A stretch of DNA of 28,311 nucleotides, from positions 7,540 to 35,850 of the forward strand of contig KN882636.1 of the NCBI GenBank assembly GCA_000934455.1, read 5' to 3'. Source of the stretch: Apostichopus parvimensis. Taxonomy: Eukaryota > Echinodermata > Holothuroidea > Aspidochirotida > Stichopodidae. The notes under the pieces were generated by a model. That model was given only the letters and a program-made list of their open reading frames with translations. It was not told the DNA's origin and searched no databases. The position numbers and the translations under genes are program-made. Shown one piece after another: positions 1 through 10,640 of this stretch. The first letter of the stretch is position 1; every line of letters starts with the position of its first letter.

Positions 1-20
1 TGCGCAATACATGTACTTAC

Positions 21-272
21 GTTCAATGACATGAATATTCACAAAACATGAAGCTGAGTTGCCGCTTAAATCTGTATATATATATTGTACTTCAGTTAAT
101 CCCGTCGTAAAATAGTTGCTTAGGATTTCTGGTTCTATGCGTAGAATAAATCGTTCAGAATTATCCGTCACTTGCAATGCTTCCCACAACACGAATGTTC
201 CATTCTGCTGTAGGGGAATTACTTTGGTGACTATATTAGGACAATTATGGATGGTTGGTGGCGTAGTGTCAA
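21..272 (-). CDS. Receptor A exon 4: HYR domain 3
   Basis: This 252-nt exon is the partner of 19466-19717, with no indel and five residue differences (for example L for S before the core Trp, and H for R before NCP). The reading frame stays open past both splice sites to the window edge. The donor is C|GTAAGT. Confidence 0.83.
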
Positions 273-3200
273 CTTTACAAAAGAGAGAAGGCGTGAGAGA
301 GACGGAGAGAGAGAAAACAACAATAATGATCACGAGCAAATGTAGCAGTTAAAGGAAGGAACGGGGGGGGGGGGTGTTGTTTGTGTAGGATTAGATAGAA
401 GAGGAATCATGAGGGGGGCCTTGATCTCCATCACTGCAGTATTTAAGAATAAATTTAAGTTTCTTTGGGGTGAACTCTTGTCCGTCGGTTGACACCCCAG
501 AGGTCTGCTAATTCTCTCAATGAGCTCATTAGAAAACAGAGGAGTTAATATGTTCGGTTAAGAGTTGCAAACAAATAGGGTTTTAAGTGATTTACTAGCC
601 TTTAACTTCCCCTCCCATAAACTTTTCGTAAATAAGATTATGAACCACTGGATCAAGTAAATGTAGCTATCATTCCACATTTTGTAATAGGCGATCGTTT
701 GTTCATCATCTCCACCAAAGTAGCTATAAGAATGATTTGCCTTATTTGAACAATTGCATCGATTATCAGTGCGATTACTCTTGGTGGCCAGTTTCTAATA
801 CTGTATGGCATTGACGATGTGTCAAATAATCGTTGTTACTTCAATACTTAACTGGAACTTAATCGATTCATTCCCCGTCCCCTACTCTTCACCCCCCTTT
901 CATGCACGTCGGTGTAATGTCACTTTACTTACCAGCTTCGAATCGAATCTGGAAATGGCAGTAGGCTCGATTTTGAAAGGGATCCTCAAATGCATATGTA
1001 ACATCAAATGTTCGACCTGCGCCAATATATATTGGTTCCCCTGGAAACAACGTTCTCTCAACAAGTATAACTTCTCCTGTGTTATCCGTAGCAGATGGCT
1101 CTACCCATTCCACGCCGGCATGATCGGTGAGACCCACTTCGTATACCAATGTAATCGGCGAGGCAGGACAATTCGAAATAACTGGAGGTTGTCGATCTTC
1201 TGTGAAAGTGTATTTGATATCACAGAATATAAATTAAAATAAACACTCATGCATGTTGTGGCTCTACCTCTAAACAAGTTGATCATCCATTACACGTGCC
1301 ATCATACCAAAAAAATCGTGGGTTATTAATAATTCTGTGTGACGAAAACAAAGTATTGGTTTAGCGATTTTAAAATACCGATACCTAGGCAACGTATACC
1401 CTATTTATGCCCGTAAGTAATAGAATGGACTGTTTTTACCTCCATGGTAATAGGGTATACTGGTTCATATTAAAATTTTACAATTTTAATACTTTTATTT
1501 TAAAGGATGAATTTTAGTTCAGTCTTGATATGTCATATTCAAAAAAAAAAAAAATTAACCCTGGTAATGTTTCTACCTATTCCAGTTTACATGGCAACCA
1601 CCTTCAGCATATGCTAACTTTTTGAAATGCTCCTTTAAGGCTAATCGATTACGAAGTCCGCTCCACAGTCCAAACCTTAATTTCATTGTTTTAGAAATTC
1701 AAATATCTCTACCCAAGCAATTCCAACAAATGAACCCCCATTGGATACATTCAAAATCATTTGTCTCTGAAAAAGTGGTAATACGTAGCAAACACGTCAT
1801 TTAAGGCCGTACAAGGCTAAGTCTTTCCCCATTGAAGAATTAACCTGTGTATTAGACGATAGGTCTGTGTATTAGACTATGTAGTCCAGTCACTTTAACA
1901 GATGAACTTCATCAGTTTAAGGTGATGTCGATGTCGATATCAATCCAACCGAGAGTCCGCGGCGTAAAGCAAATGAGAACTTCTTTTTCGAAATGTTTTA
2001 AGGATCTGTTTTTTTTTAAAATTAAGTGTCAAGAAACGGAAATTTGAATTTGCCATGAAAAAACCAGCAGTCGTGTCGGTTATCCAGTGATAGGTAATGC
2101 TTAGCTATAGTGAGAACCTTCAACAAGGGCTTAGAGATCACATTACTTGAAGATTTAGTGTGTATGTCAATGTGGAAATTTTATGGAGTATTAGGTTCAC
2201 TTGTCATAATTTACAAAGTGGTATCGCAATACAATAGATGACTGATAGCAATGTTCCTTAACGATCTACAACATATCAAAATTAAGTTTTTCATTCTGTA
2301 AAAGAACAGGTCGACAACGAAATTCGTTTAAGTTGAAGTTGAACAATCTATTTTTTAAAGGTAGTCCAGTGAGATAAGTTTATTTTGGACTTCTGAAAGA
2401 AGAACACATTTTAAGCATCTGGATGAAATCAAAATTAAGTGGAGGAATTTGTTTATGATTTATAATGATATATTAGCACCAGCTTGCGTTTAGAGCATAA
2501 TTAAAGACCTTATACTTAAGTACGGTACCTAAGTATGCTTCAAAATGCATCAATGACCTCTTAACTTTGATTTTATTTTCTGAAGGAACCACTCATACTG
2601 ACCCCCTACATGGGACTCGCATTCAACGAACACACGGTCACACACCCCTTATTCATACATTTTTGGATCCGCCTACAGCCCGTCCATAAAGGCTGACTCA
2701 CTTGTTTTGTCACTGAGGCATCGGGTTTACCCAGGCATAAGGTAAGTTTCTCTTTGTTCGTATTTTATTAACTTTTAACTACGGAAGCTTAAAAGTGAAA
2801 ACAACATAAGAAAAATTTTGCCCTTATAAGTTGACATTTTTCAGTAAATTGTTTAGATAACAACATAATATCTTATCAAAAATCAGAAAATTGCTGGGTT
2901 GCTCAGTTGCTTAAACTGAGCAATTGAACAATTTTCTGCAAAATGTTTAATTGACAACTTATCATATCTCGTTAATTCAAAATTTTCTGCAAAATGTTTA
3001 ATTGTTCACTTCATTCCAACTGAGCAATTCAAACAATTTTCTGCAAAATGTTTAATTGACAACTTATCATATCTTATAGGGCAAAGTTTTTCTTATGTTG
3101 ATGGCACTTTTAAGCCTCAGTAAACAACTTTTGCGTCGTGGCTTGTTTACAGCACAAGAATTAATCACGCATATCACCAGACTAGCATACGTCCTGCCTA

Positions 3201-5817
3201 CGTAAATTTGCTACGATTTCGTAAGATGCGGTGACGTAACCAGTATTTTCCATGGGGGATGGGGAGGGGGAAGGGTGAGGGAATGGAATAGGAAACAAGG
3301 AAGGACGACTGGGTTGGTGGGTAAGCATATTATAGAATAGCCTATTACTTTTCAAGAGGGAGCGGACGTGGTACTTCACCGTAATTCGGCAACTTTACCA
3401 TTCACTTCATATTGTGTTTTGCAATATTATGGAAATTTAACAAGTTTAACATGACATCTCCAAGATCGGTCATGTGAACACGTCTCTGTTGAATTAATTA
3501 TCAGTCCTACTATATATGTGCTGCTCTAATGATTGAAATATTTTAAAACTTCCCCAATCGAATTTGATTGGTGAGCTAAAGTGGGGAACAAGAATTCTCA
3601 CTGGGTGTGTATAAGAGTATAGAGAACAGTGGTAATGGGGCACCTGCCCCTACACCCACTTTGAGGAGAACATGTTTCTATACCCCATTATACATTTGCA
3701 ATCATTCAGAGGTACAGTGTATACGGCAGTGCAAATCATTCATCTGGGTGCATTGATTTGATAGCTAAAAAACAAGGCAATCATTCGGCTTTTGACCTCA
3801 TGCATAAATAAATCTAAATTTGGCTCGGAAGTGCTCAACAAAGATACAAATTTCACGAAAGTGATCATGGATCGCAAACACCCTTTGCTTTCCATTTAAT
3901 AATAGGTGTTCCATGCACGCTGAGGCAGACGAATGACTTAGACCTTCGTAATATTATTTTATGGTACATGTTTTCACGTTTGTGATCTTCAGAAATTATA
4001 TGTGGGGAACAATAAACCAAACAGAGTGGGTTGTTTTGAGGGAGGGGGGAGGAGGGCGGGGCGGGGACTTCATTTGAGCAACCTAACTATAAGTGCATTA
4101 TGGTTGGTCGGACATGACCACTGGTCGAAGTACAACAGATGCAAATAACCCCCCCCCCCCCGCCCCCAATACAATGACTTACCTGCTTCCACTATCACTT
4201 GGAATGAACACGCCGAGCGCTCAGATGTTGTTTGATGTTCATATATGTACTCCACATAAGAGATTCCTACACGAAATGTCCCTTGACTGTAACTTTGGAA
4301 GACTAGTATGTAATCAGGAGGGGGCACCGGCTCTTCCCAATTGACAGTCGTTTCCGTTGCACCATATTGGATATCGGTAGATATGTCACTTGGACATTGC
4401 AGCTGGCTATATGTCACTATACCAAAACAATGATGGTGTTAAAAGTAGAGACCAAACAATCAGTCGTACGAGAAAATAAATCATGAAAAATAAAGTTGAA
4501 ACAAATCCCGAAAGTTGCGAACTTTCATGCAGAAAACGAATTTCAAAATTCGAGGGCCAGGTAAGATCCATAATCTCGAGCCTGACAAAGTTGTTGACAA
4601 CTCATAAACATGTTGGGGAAATTCCTCTCAGGGTTATACGTACAAGGAGAGTCATCCCACGGGAGATATGATGCATCCCTATGATTCTCAGCAAGTTTTG
4701 TGATGGTCAAAGAAAATGTTTTTTGCAGAAACACATAAGTAGCCAAGTCTCGGTAATTTGTAGACTTTGGTCACTGATAGTTCAACTAAAACTGAGACTT
4801 ATATTGATCACTTGAATTGATTATCAGCATTATCGTCATCCAAATATATTCTTCGTATTTGTATGAACAATTTGATAAATACCAAAAGCAACATTTTAAA
4901 CTAGCAAAATTGGAAAAATGTTGATACTCTTCTAATTCTTTGTTTCAATTTTAATACTTTTGAAGTGAAATTTTATAAATTTACTGTTATGTGATTTTAC
5001 TACAAAATAAAGCTACCCATTTATTTTTTCCAAATCAACTCAAAGAATTGTTTAAAAGGCATTATTTGTTTTTCAAAGAATCCATCTCTTTCAAGATACC
5101 CTGAGCCAGGGGCAGCTGGGCGATTTTTTAAACTTCAAAGGTACCCTTTTTCGGAAATTAAGAGTGCCCCGTTTTGCTACAACCCTTATCCATTTCTGTA
5201 ATGCAAACAAATGCCGTTTAAATCCAATAAAAAAAGTAGACCTTTAATTGAGAAAATTAGGATAACATGGAATAAGACAGTGCTCTTTTGTTGTTAAGTT
5301 TAAAATAAAAAGAACAACATGTACGGTTTTGCTGAAAAACATTCAAATTCTGGAATTAGCGATATGATTTCTTCATGTGTAATAATCATGACATATAATA
5401 ACAAAATGAGCAAAAAGGGAAACCTCGTCTAGTCATCCAACGGTAACGATTGGCATCGTCGAGGGATCAACTCTACCGTATATCTAACCGAAAGTTCCGC
5501 CCAATACACACATGCATGATCTCTACTATGTACATTTACAATCTCCTCCCCCGCCCCCCTCCCTCCCCCCAATCCATGCGGCCCTTTAATTGACTTTCAA
5601 CCATATGTAAAGTTGACATTGAAAATTGAGCCATTTTAAGTTTCCTATAATAACCTATGTCAAAGAATCTGTGAAGTATTAGCCCAGTATACTAGTTTAT
5701 CTAATGAAAGTACATTGACTGTTTGAAAAGCCATTAAAGACCTAGGTAATATCTCTTACCGTGTACAAGTACTAATAAAACGGAGAAAGACACCCTCCAA
5801 TTCAACTGTTGATCCAT
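21..5817 (-). CDS. HYR-domain receptor, gene A (5' part, four exons; continues left)
   Basis: This is the paralogue of receptor B in duplicate copy 1. Visible exons are 5817-5760 (signal peptide), 4416-4183 (HYR1), 1199-933 (HYR2) and 272-21 (HYR3). All are open, phase 1, and have the same lengths as in gene B (58, 234, 267, 252 nt). The exon 4 donor at 20-19 is intact, so HYR4, HYR5 and the transmembrane exon are expected left of the window. No disabling change is visible, so it may be functional. Over the 811 shared coding bases 28 differ, about 20 of them changing amino acids. A LINE fragment sits about 0.5 kb upstream of its start codon; gene B lacks it. Confidence 0.78.
273..932 (-). other. 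Receptor A intron 3
   Basis: This intron aligns with 19718-20570 apart from a segment of about 190 bases present only in copy 2. It holds a GA-rich tract (pyrimidine tract of the acceptor on the coding strand) and a G homopolymer near 363-374. No coding exon is seen. Confidence 0.6.
933..1199 (-). CDS. Receptor A exon 3: HYR domain 2
   Basis: This 267-nt phase 1-1 exon is the partner of 20571-20837 and has intact junctions. Replacements relative to B include Gly for Trp, Gly for Arg and Gly for His in the stretch between the TDNTGE and TFDVTY motifs, where five of the nine changes cluster. Confidence 0.85.
1910..2650. other. Segment present only in copy 1 (about 740 bp)
   Basis: The copies align up to GATGAACTT (1909) and again from ATTCATAC (2651); copy 2 joins these points directly. 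Short CTT homology at the two joints fits a deletion in copy 2, though insertion into copy 1 is not excluded. No open frame or known element was recognised. Confidence 0.6.
2779..3120. mobile_element. Inverted-repeat element with internal tandem array (family T, full copy)
   Basis: The left end reads CTACGGAAGCTTAAAAGTG and continues to CCTTATAAGTTGAC. The right end is its reverse complement, from ATAGGGCAAAGTTTTTC to GGCACTTTTAAGC. The arms are about 45 bp. The interior holds repeats of the type TTTTCTGCAAAATGTTTAATTG and GACAACTTATCATATC, partly as a hairpin around 2890-2925. There is no coding capacity, so this is a non-autonomous MITE or foldback type element. It lies in receptor A intron 2. 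Confidence 0.75.
4183..4416 (-). CDS. Receptor A exon 2: HYR domain 1
   Basis: This 234-nt phase 1-1 exon is the partner of 23057-23290. It differs at 7 bases and four residues: D for N after SDIST, SA for LS before the second Cys, and A for V at the end. Splice sites are intact. A C-rich homopolymer lies in the intron about 25 bases past the donor. Confidence 0.83.
4515..5113. other. Segment present only in copy 1 (about 600 bp)
   Basis: Copy 2 joins CCCGAAAG directly to CTGGGCG, while copy 1 has about 600 AT-rich bases between these points. An AG shared at both joints fits deletion from copy 2. It lies in receptor A intron 1. No exon or known element was seen. Confidence 0.6.
5760..5817 (-). 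CDS. Receptor A exon 1: start codon and signal peptide
   Basis: The exon is identical over its 58 coding bases to the gene B signal exon. It has an ATG at 5817, a hydrophobic leader and donor G|GTAAGA. Confidence 0.78.
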
Positions 5818-6353
5818 CTATGAACTTGCTGGTCAGTACCCCGGCGTACGAGAAGCTGTGCGTAGTATGGACGATGATGTACTGAGAGATGATTATATTT
5901 ACTGACTAATTTACGCTGTATTCTGCAAAATCATTGTTTCAATTTAATAAATATTATAAATAAACTACTTTCAGAATATACTTCTGGCAGACACGACAGC
6001 ACCGACACAACAAGTTAACCTGTCGTTCCGTGTTTTTTTGTAAGGTTCTTAGGCTATAAAATTGAGCAAAGTCACTTTTTAACTCTATGTACAGTAATTT
6101 TGGTCATAGTTGTATTGTACGTCTTTATTCACGGTTTGCTTTTTGTTTCTCTATGCGGTTTACGTCTTACTGCAGTTGTATGCAATAGTTTATTTAATAA
6201 CTTGATAAATACTCTTTTGATTGAACAGCCAATCTCATTTTTTTCAAACGCTTTTTGATGAAAAGCTTGCTTGTTTGCAAGGTTATACAAATATCTGATA
6301 GTATTGAAAACCAGTAGAGTGTGCATTTTTTATGCCAGTCACCGAACGGGAAA

Positions 6354-7169
6354 GATATTGACAGAATGCTGGAGGACCTCGACTTCGCAGATGATCTCGC
6401 CCTTCTATCCTCAGCAATGAATCACCTTCAGCACAAGACAACCAAACTGGAAGACAATGCAGCCAAAGTTGGACTTAAACTGAATAGCAAGAAATGCAAA
6501 GTCATGAAAGCCAACAGCAAGACTGATGACAAATTGAAAGTCAGAGTGAACGAAGTGGAAGAGGTAGAGAGCTTTACCTATATTGGTGCAAGTGTTTCAA
6601 AGGACGGTGGAGGCACAGCAGATGTCAAGAAGAGAATAGCCTTGGCCTGCGCACAGATGAAGCGACTATCAAACATCTGGCAAGCCAGCGACATCAGCAG
6701 AAAAACAAAAGCCTCCCTTTTCATGAGCCTTGTCTTGTCAGTCCTACTTTATGGATGCGAAACTTGGAAACTGACGAAAGGAGAGAAAAAGAAACTTGAC
6801 ATCTTCCAGACCAAATGTCTAAGGAGGATATACAACATCAGATGGCAACAGCAAGTCTCAAATAAGACAGTTCTAGAGATGGCAGGGGCAGAGAAAATCA
6901 GCGAGGAGGTGAGGAGACGGAGATGGAAATGGATCGGCCATGTGCTGAGAAAAGACCAAAACGACGACTGTGCTGTGGCCCTCGGATGGACACCTGAAGG
7001 AAGAAGGAAAAGAGGCCGCCAGAAAACCACGTGGCGACGAATGGTGGAGGTGGAGCGGAACTGCGCAGGCTGGAGTACATGGAACTCAGTACGCCACGCA
7101 GCTGCAATCCGAACCCAGTGGAGGATTGATGTCCGGGACTTGTGTGCCTTCTGGCACAGAGAGATTTAA
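6354..7169 (+). pseudogene. Reverse transcriptase C-terminal part of a non-LTR retrotransposon (5'-truncated)
   Basis: An open frame of about 270 residues ends at TAA (7167-7169). It begins just before the catalytic LDFADDLALLS motif (the F/Y-A-D-D box), so the fingers and first palm motifs are missing. Then follow VGLKLNSKKCKVMK, SFTYIGASVSKDGG, SVLLYGCETWKLTK, a CLRRIYNIRW stretch, RRRWKWIGHVLRK and RRKRGRQKTTWRR, an order typical of RTE-like LINEs. No endonuclease domain is present. The frame is undamaged, which suggests recent insertion. The clade is from recall of motifs. Confidence 0.85.
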
Positions 7170-7182
7170 GGTTATAAGGTAT
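6355..7182 (+). mobile_element. LINE insertion (RTE-like), copy 1 only
   Basis: Copy 2 has an unfilled site (GAAGATATTGACAGAGAATA, from 24634). In copy 1, TATTGACAGA occurs on both sides of the LINE, at 6355 and 7181, consistent with a short target duplication or 5' microhomology. There is no poly-A tail; the 3' end reads AAGGTTATAAGG. About 45 bases present at the copy 2 site are missing on the left side in copy 1. Confidence 0.72.
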
Positions 7183-7222
7183 TGACAGAGAATAATACAT
7201 TTTTATTTGTTAAAGATTAACG

Positions 7223-7511
7223 CACAGCATTTCTCCGTATTTCCATTTGCCAAACTTAACTGATTTGTGACTTAAGTTGAAAACGAAATAACGCATGATC
7301 ATGGCATTTTGTCAAGTTGAACGTTGACTCAGCTGTTTTACTGTTCTGTGTGCACCGTCATGCCCTTACATCAGGGAATTTTAAAGTGGACACAAACCCA
7401 GCCATCCTCGTTTATCTTGTATCACAGAGATCTGTTTGAAGTCCAACCGCCCCAAGAAGCTATGGAACATCTTCCTTTGTTTGGGAGATACCGTAGTTTA
7501 AAAATTGCGCC
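7223..7511. other. Segment present only in copy 1 (about 290 bp)
   Basis: Copy 2 has eight or nine filler bases where copy 1 has about 290. No gene or known element was recognised. Confidence 0.55.
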
Positions 7512-8114
7512 TGAGAGCTGCCATTTTGTAAATCTGTGATGTCATAGTGCCACTAGGATCTGATACCGTTTACTTTCTCATTGTTGTTCTGTTCATATTT
7601 TCAAGACGATATATCGTTAACAGGCTTGACTTTGAATTTGACCCTTGGTCAACAATGTATTATATAATCGGCTCCAACTTGTTAGGTTCAGCATTTGTAA
7701 AACCCATCACCATTATAGAAAATAAACATTGCAAAAGAAGTGAAGATTTTTTTTTACGAAAAATGAAGCACATTGTGATTCGCATACCGGTATGTCATAT
7801 TTAGACTTGATCAAGCCTAAACATTGTATGTGAAGAAACATTAAATCCGTGATATCTCCCAAATGGAATAAGATGTTTGCTATTCGGAAAGTTGTCAATG
7901 ATAGTTGTGCTGTCACATAAACCAGTAGTGGGTTTGGTATTCATTTGATAACTATACACGCTTACAGTATATAAATTTACTACAAAAATGTTATTTCATT
8001 TTTGGATAGATAAAGAGATACATGAGAAGAACTATTAGGGCGTACGATCACACACATACGTTGCTGATCTGTTCATGCGTGGATCAGTAATATAACGCAT
8101 AGACGACAAGTGTG

Positions 8115-8291
8115 GTAGGCCATACGGGAAATAATTGCTGATTTAATGTCCATACGAATTAAAATTATTACCGGTATTAATTCTATTTAATACCGGCATT
8201 AATTCTCAGCCAATCACCATGCAGCTTCATATGCCGGCATTAAATATAATTAATACCGGCATTAAATATAATTAATACCGGCATTAAATAG
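8115..8291 (+). repeat. Family F left inverted repeat arm
   Basis: The arm contains three or more copies of a unit around TACCGGCATTAA and a shared CTCAGCCAATCAC block. It pairs with 10420-10640 in reverse orientation. Confidence 0.8.
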
Positions 8292-8842
8292 ACCATATTT
8301 GTTTAGTTGGCACTGCAACTGCGCTACGTTGCGCTACCTGTACTATGCAATGTTATTAACAAGTTTCCAGCTATTGTGCCAGGCGTGAAACTTCCCCGTT
8401 AGTTCATCCAGAGACACTGATGCGACATAATTGTACTCGTCTTCATTCAGGAGTCTTCCAAGCTTGCATAGCGTAATGCTCTTCGATTTCGAAGATTAAC
8501 AAAACGGTTCAAAGCATTGCGAACTGGTAAAACATCGAATTGTGTGGGATTGGTAGTCAACATTTGTCAATAACCTACAAGTATCGTTCGCTTCTCGACG
8601 AAGAGCACGCAGATATTGTACTGTGTCTGTCATGCGTGTCATTACGTTGTACGTTGCTTTCTACACAGGGGGTAGGAAGCTTCCAAAAAGTGGGGGAGGG
8701 GGAACAACATCAGAGGGGCACTTTCTCATTCCACAACCACCACTCGTTATGCTATAAAGCGATACACACCGGCCATATCACTTAAATATGTATGAACTGT
8801 TAGTATGCTTGCAAGCTGGGACGTAGCTAAGGCCTGATGATT

Positions 8843-8945
8843 GGGGGGGGGGGGGGGGAGTGGCTGAAATTCCAACTGGATGGGTTTTGGAGCCAGAAAA
8901 TTCAGACTGCTGCCTTGTACCCCCGCCCCCCCCCCCCCCCCCCCC
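8843..8945. repeat. Paired G and C homopolymers
   Basis: A run of about 16 G (8844-8859) and an interrupted run of more than 20 C (8924-8945) lie about 65 bases apart. Together they could fold as a hairpin. The open frames here encode only polyproline or polyglycine artefacts. Confidence 0.7.
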
Positions 8946-9224
8946 GCGCTACTCGTCAACGATACGGTCAGTGTCAGTCAGACACCCCATCTTTCGCGAC
9001 TGCACTTTTCAACTTTTTTCGATACATATGTACCACTGGCCCTCACTTCACAAACTTATTAATCACTCTGGTTAAGCAAGTAAGCAACTGAGTATAAGTT
9101 ATCAACAAATTATATTCGACGACATAGTGAATTACCAAAAAGTACAGTGCTTTTCCTAGCGCGCTTAATATTATTTTTCTTTGGGGGGGGGGGCAGGGCT
9201 ATTTATCACTCACATGGAATTTTT

Positions 9225-9758
9225 CTCCAATTGTTCACTACCTTCCAACTGAGAATTTGGAATGAAGTGAACAATTAAACATTTTGCAGAAAAATGTTGA
9301 GTTGACGAGATACGATAAGTTGTCAATTAAACATTTTCCAGAAAATTTTTCAATTGCTCAATTGGAATGAAGTGAACAGTTGAACATTTTGCAGAAAAGT
9401 ATTGAGTTGACGAGGTACGATAAGTTGTCAATTAAACATTTTGCAGACAATTTTTCAATTGCTCAGTTAGAATGAAGTGAACAATTGAACTTTTGGCAGA
9501 AAATGTTGAATTAACGAGATATGCTAAGTTGTCAATTAAACATTTTGCAGAAAAATGTCCAAATGATGAGATATGATAAGTTGTCAGTTAAACATTTTGC
9601 AGAAAATTGATCAATTGCTCAGTTAATGCAACTGAGTAATCCAACATTTTTCTGATTTTTGATAAGATTTTATCTTGTTATCTAAACAATTAACTGAAAA
9701 ATGTCAACTTATAGGGCAAGGTTTTTCTTATGTTGATGGCACTTTTAAGCTTCCGTAG
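9225..9758. repeat. Family T tandem array with right end, inside the hAT-like element
   Basis: About four units of roughly 105 bp run from 9225 to 9660; GGAATGAAGTGAAC-type starts are near 9260, 9364 and 9470. Each unit holds two AACATTTTGCAGAAAA sub-repeats. The array ends in the family T terminus (GGCACTTTTAAGCTTCCGTAG, to 9758). The left terminus is missing. The array's sub-repeats also occur, in the opposite sense, in the element at 2779-3120. Confidence 0.75.
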
Positions 9759-10106
9759 ATTAGCATTGAGCGTTTTAGTGTATTCCATAGAGATATTAGG
9801 CCTTTATATCCTGAACTTACTTGAAGCTAGCGAACAGGGTCAACCCACCCAATAGCAAAATTAGTACATAAATAAACCGAATTAAAGCTGGCGGAGATTG
9901 TACAGTAGTTCTATTAGGCATTTTTTTTAGAGAATTCAAAAAATCATACGAAGTTTTGTAGAAGTATAAGGTGGAGTATAAGGACCGCGAGATACAATTT
10001 CTAAAAGTGGCAAGGAAAACGTGGTAAATATGACTGATTAAAGGTCAATTTTGACCGAAATTTTTAGGTCATTCACAATCACAAGAATATATGGATAGGC
10101 CTAGGT

Positions 10107-10153
10107 AAATTAGAGTGCGGCAGTCGGATATTCCGACTGTCACACTCTAATTT
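10107..10153. repeat. Perfect-ended 47-bp hairpin
   Basis: AAATTAGAGTG and CACTCTAATTT form the outer arms, and AGTCGGA/TCCGACT the inner ones. The full arm is 22 bp with two mismatches around a very short loop. It lies in the hAT-like element and could be a minimal palindromic MITE. Confidence 0.7.
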
Positions 10154-10419
10154 TACAACTATCGTCAGTTTTACCAAGATTGGGGGGGGGGGGTGAGACA
10201 CCCCACAACACCCCCCTCTAACGACGTCCCTGCTTGCAAGTATGGCATATTTGCTATTTGGAAAACAGTGGGGGGGGGGGTGCACGTGTCCCCAGTGCCC
10301 CCGGCTCCTACCCTTGTTTCTACAGCAGAAATAACTGCGCTGCTTTCACGCTACAGCAAGAGGGATTAACACTAGCTCAGAGCATGATAACAGCTTCAAA
10401 ATTCGCAAATGTGATTGGT

Positions 10420-10640
10420 CTATTTAATGCCGGTTTTAATTCTATTTAATACCGGTATTAATTTTATTTAATGCCGGTATTAATTATATTTAATGCCGGT
10501 ATTAATTATATTTAATACCGGCATATGAAGCTACATTGTGATTGGCTGAGAATTAATGCCGGTAATAAATAGAATTATTACCGGTAATAATTTTAGTTCA
10601 TACGGACATTAAATCAGCAAATATTTGCCGTATGGCCTAC
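10420..10640 (-). repeat. Family F right inverted repeat arm
   Basis: This is the reverse complement of the left arm and about 44 bases longer, because it has two more CCGGTATTAA-type units. Unequal arm length suggests unit gain or loss. Confidence 0.8.

Larger units (their letters stand above)
8816..10232. mobile_element. Non-autonomous hAT-like element nested in family F
   Basis: The left end CTGGGACGTAGCTAAGG and the right end (reverse complement CAGGGACGTCGTTAG) are imperfect inverted repeats of the CAGGGACGT type common in hAT elements. A perfect 8-bp target duplication CTTGCAAG flanks it (8808-8815, 10233-10240). The 1417 bp carry two long G/C homopolymers near the left end, a family T array, and a hairpin at 10107-10153. 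No transposase frame is present. Confidence 0.78.
8115..10640. mobile_element. Foldback-like inverted-repeat element (family F), copy 1 only
   Basis: Long terminal inverted repeats occupy 8115-8291 and 10420-10640. The outer ends read GTAGGCCATACGG and its complement CCGTATGGCCTAC. Inside, each arm is built of short units such as TTAATACCGGCATTAAATA that are themselves nearly palindromic. Copy 2 has no element here. ATAGACGA occurs on both sides (8099-8106, 10642-10649), a possible 8-bp target duplication, though eight further bases lie between the left flank and the arm. A later hAT-like insertion fills most of the interior; without it the element is about 1.1 kb. No transposase is seen. Confidence 0.8.

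Noticed and set aside
805..1242. A 145-codon plus-strand frame overlapping receptor A HYR2.
   Set aside because: It is the antisense shadow of a well-supported HYR exon with splice sites; it has no recognisable domain.
8747..9091. Several proline- or glycine-rich open frames on both strands.
   Set aside because: They are translations of G and C homopolymers inside a transposon; no other coding feature.
9225..9660. Regularly spaced repeats that might suggest a CRISPR-like array.
   Set aside because: This is a eukaryotic locus, the units are head-to-tail satellites of about 105 bp with no unique spacers, and the array ends in a transposon terminus.
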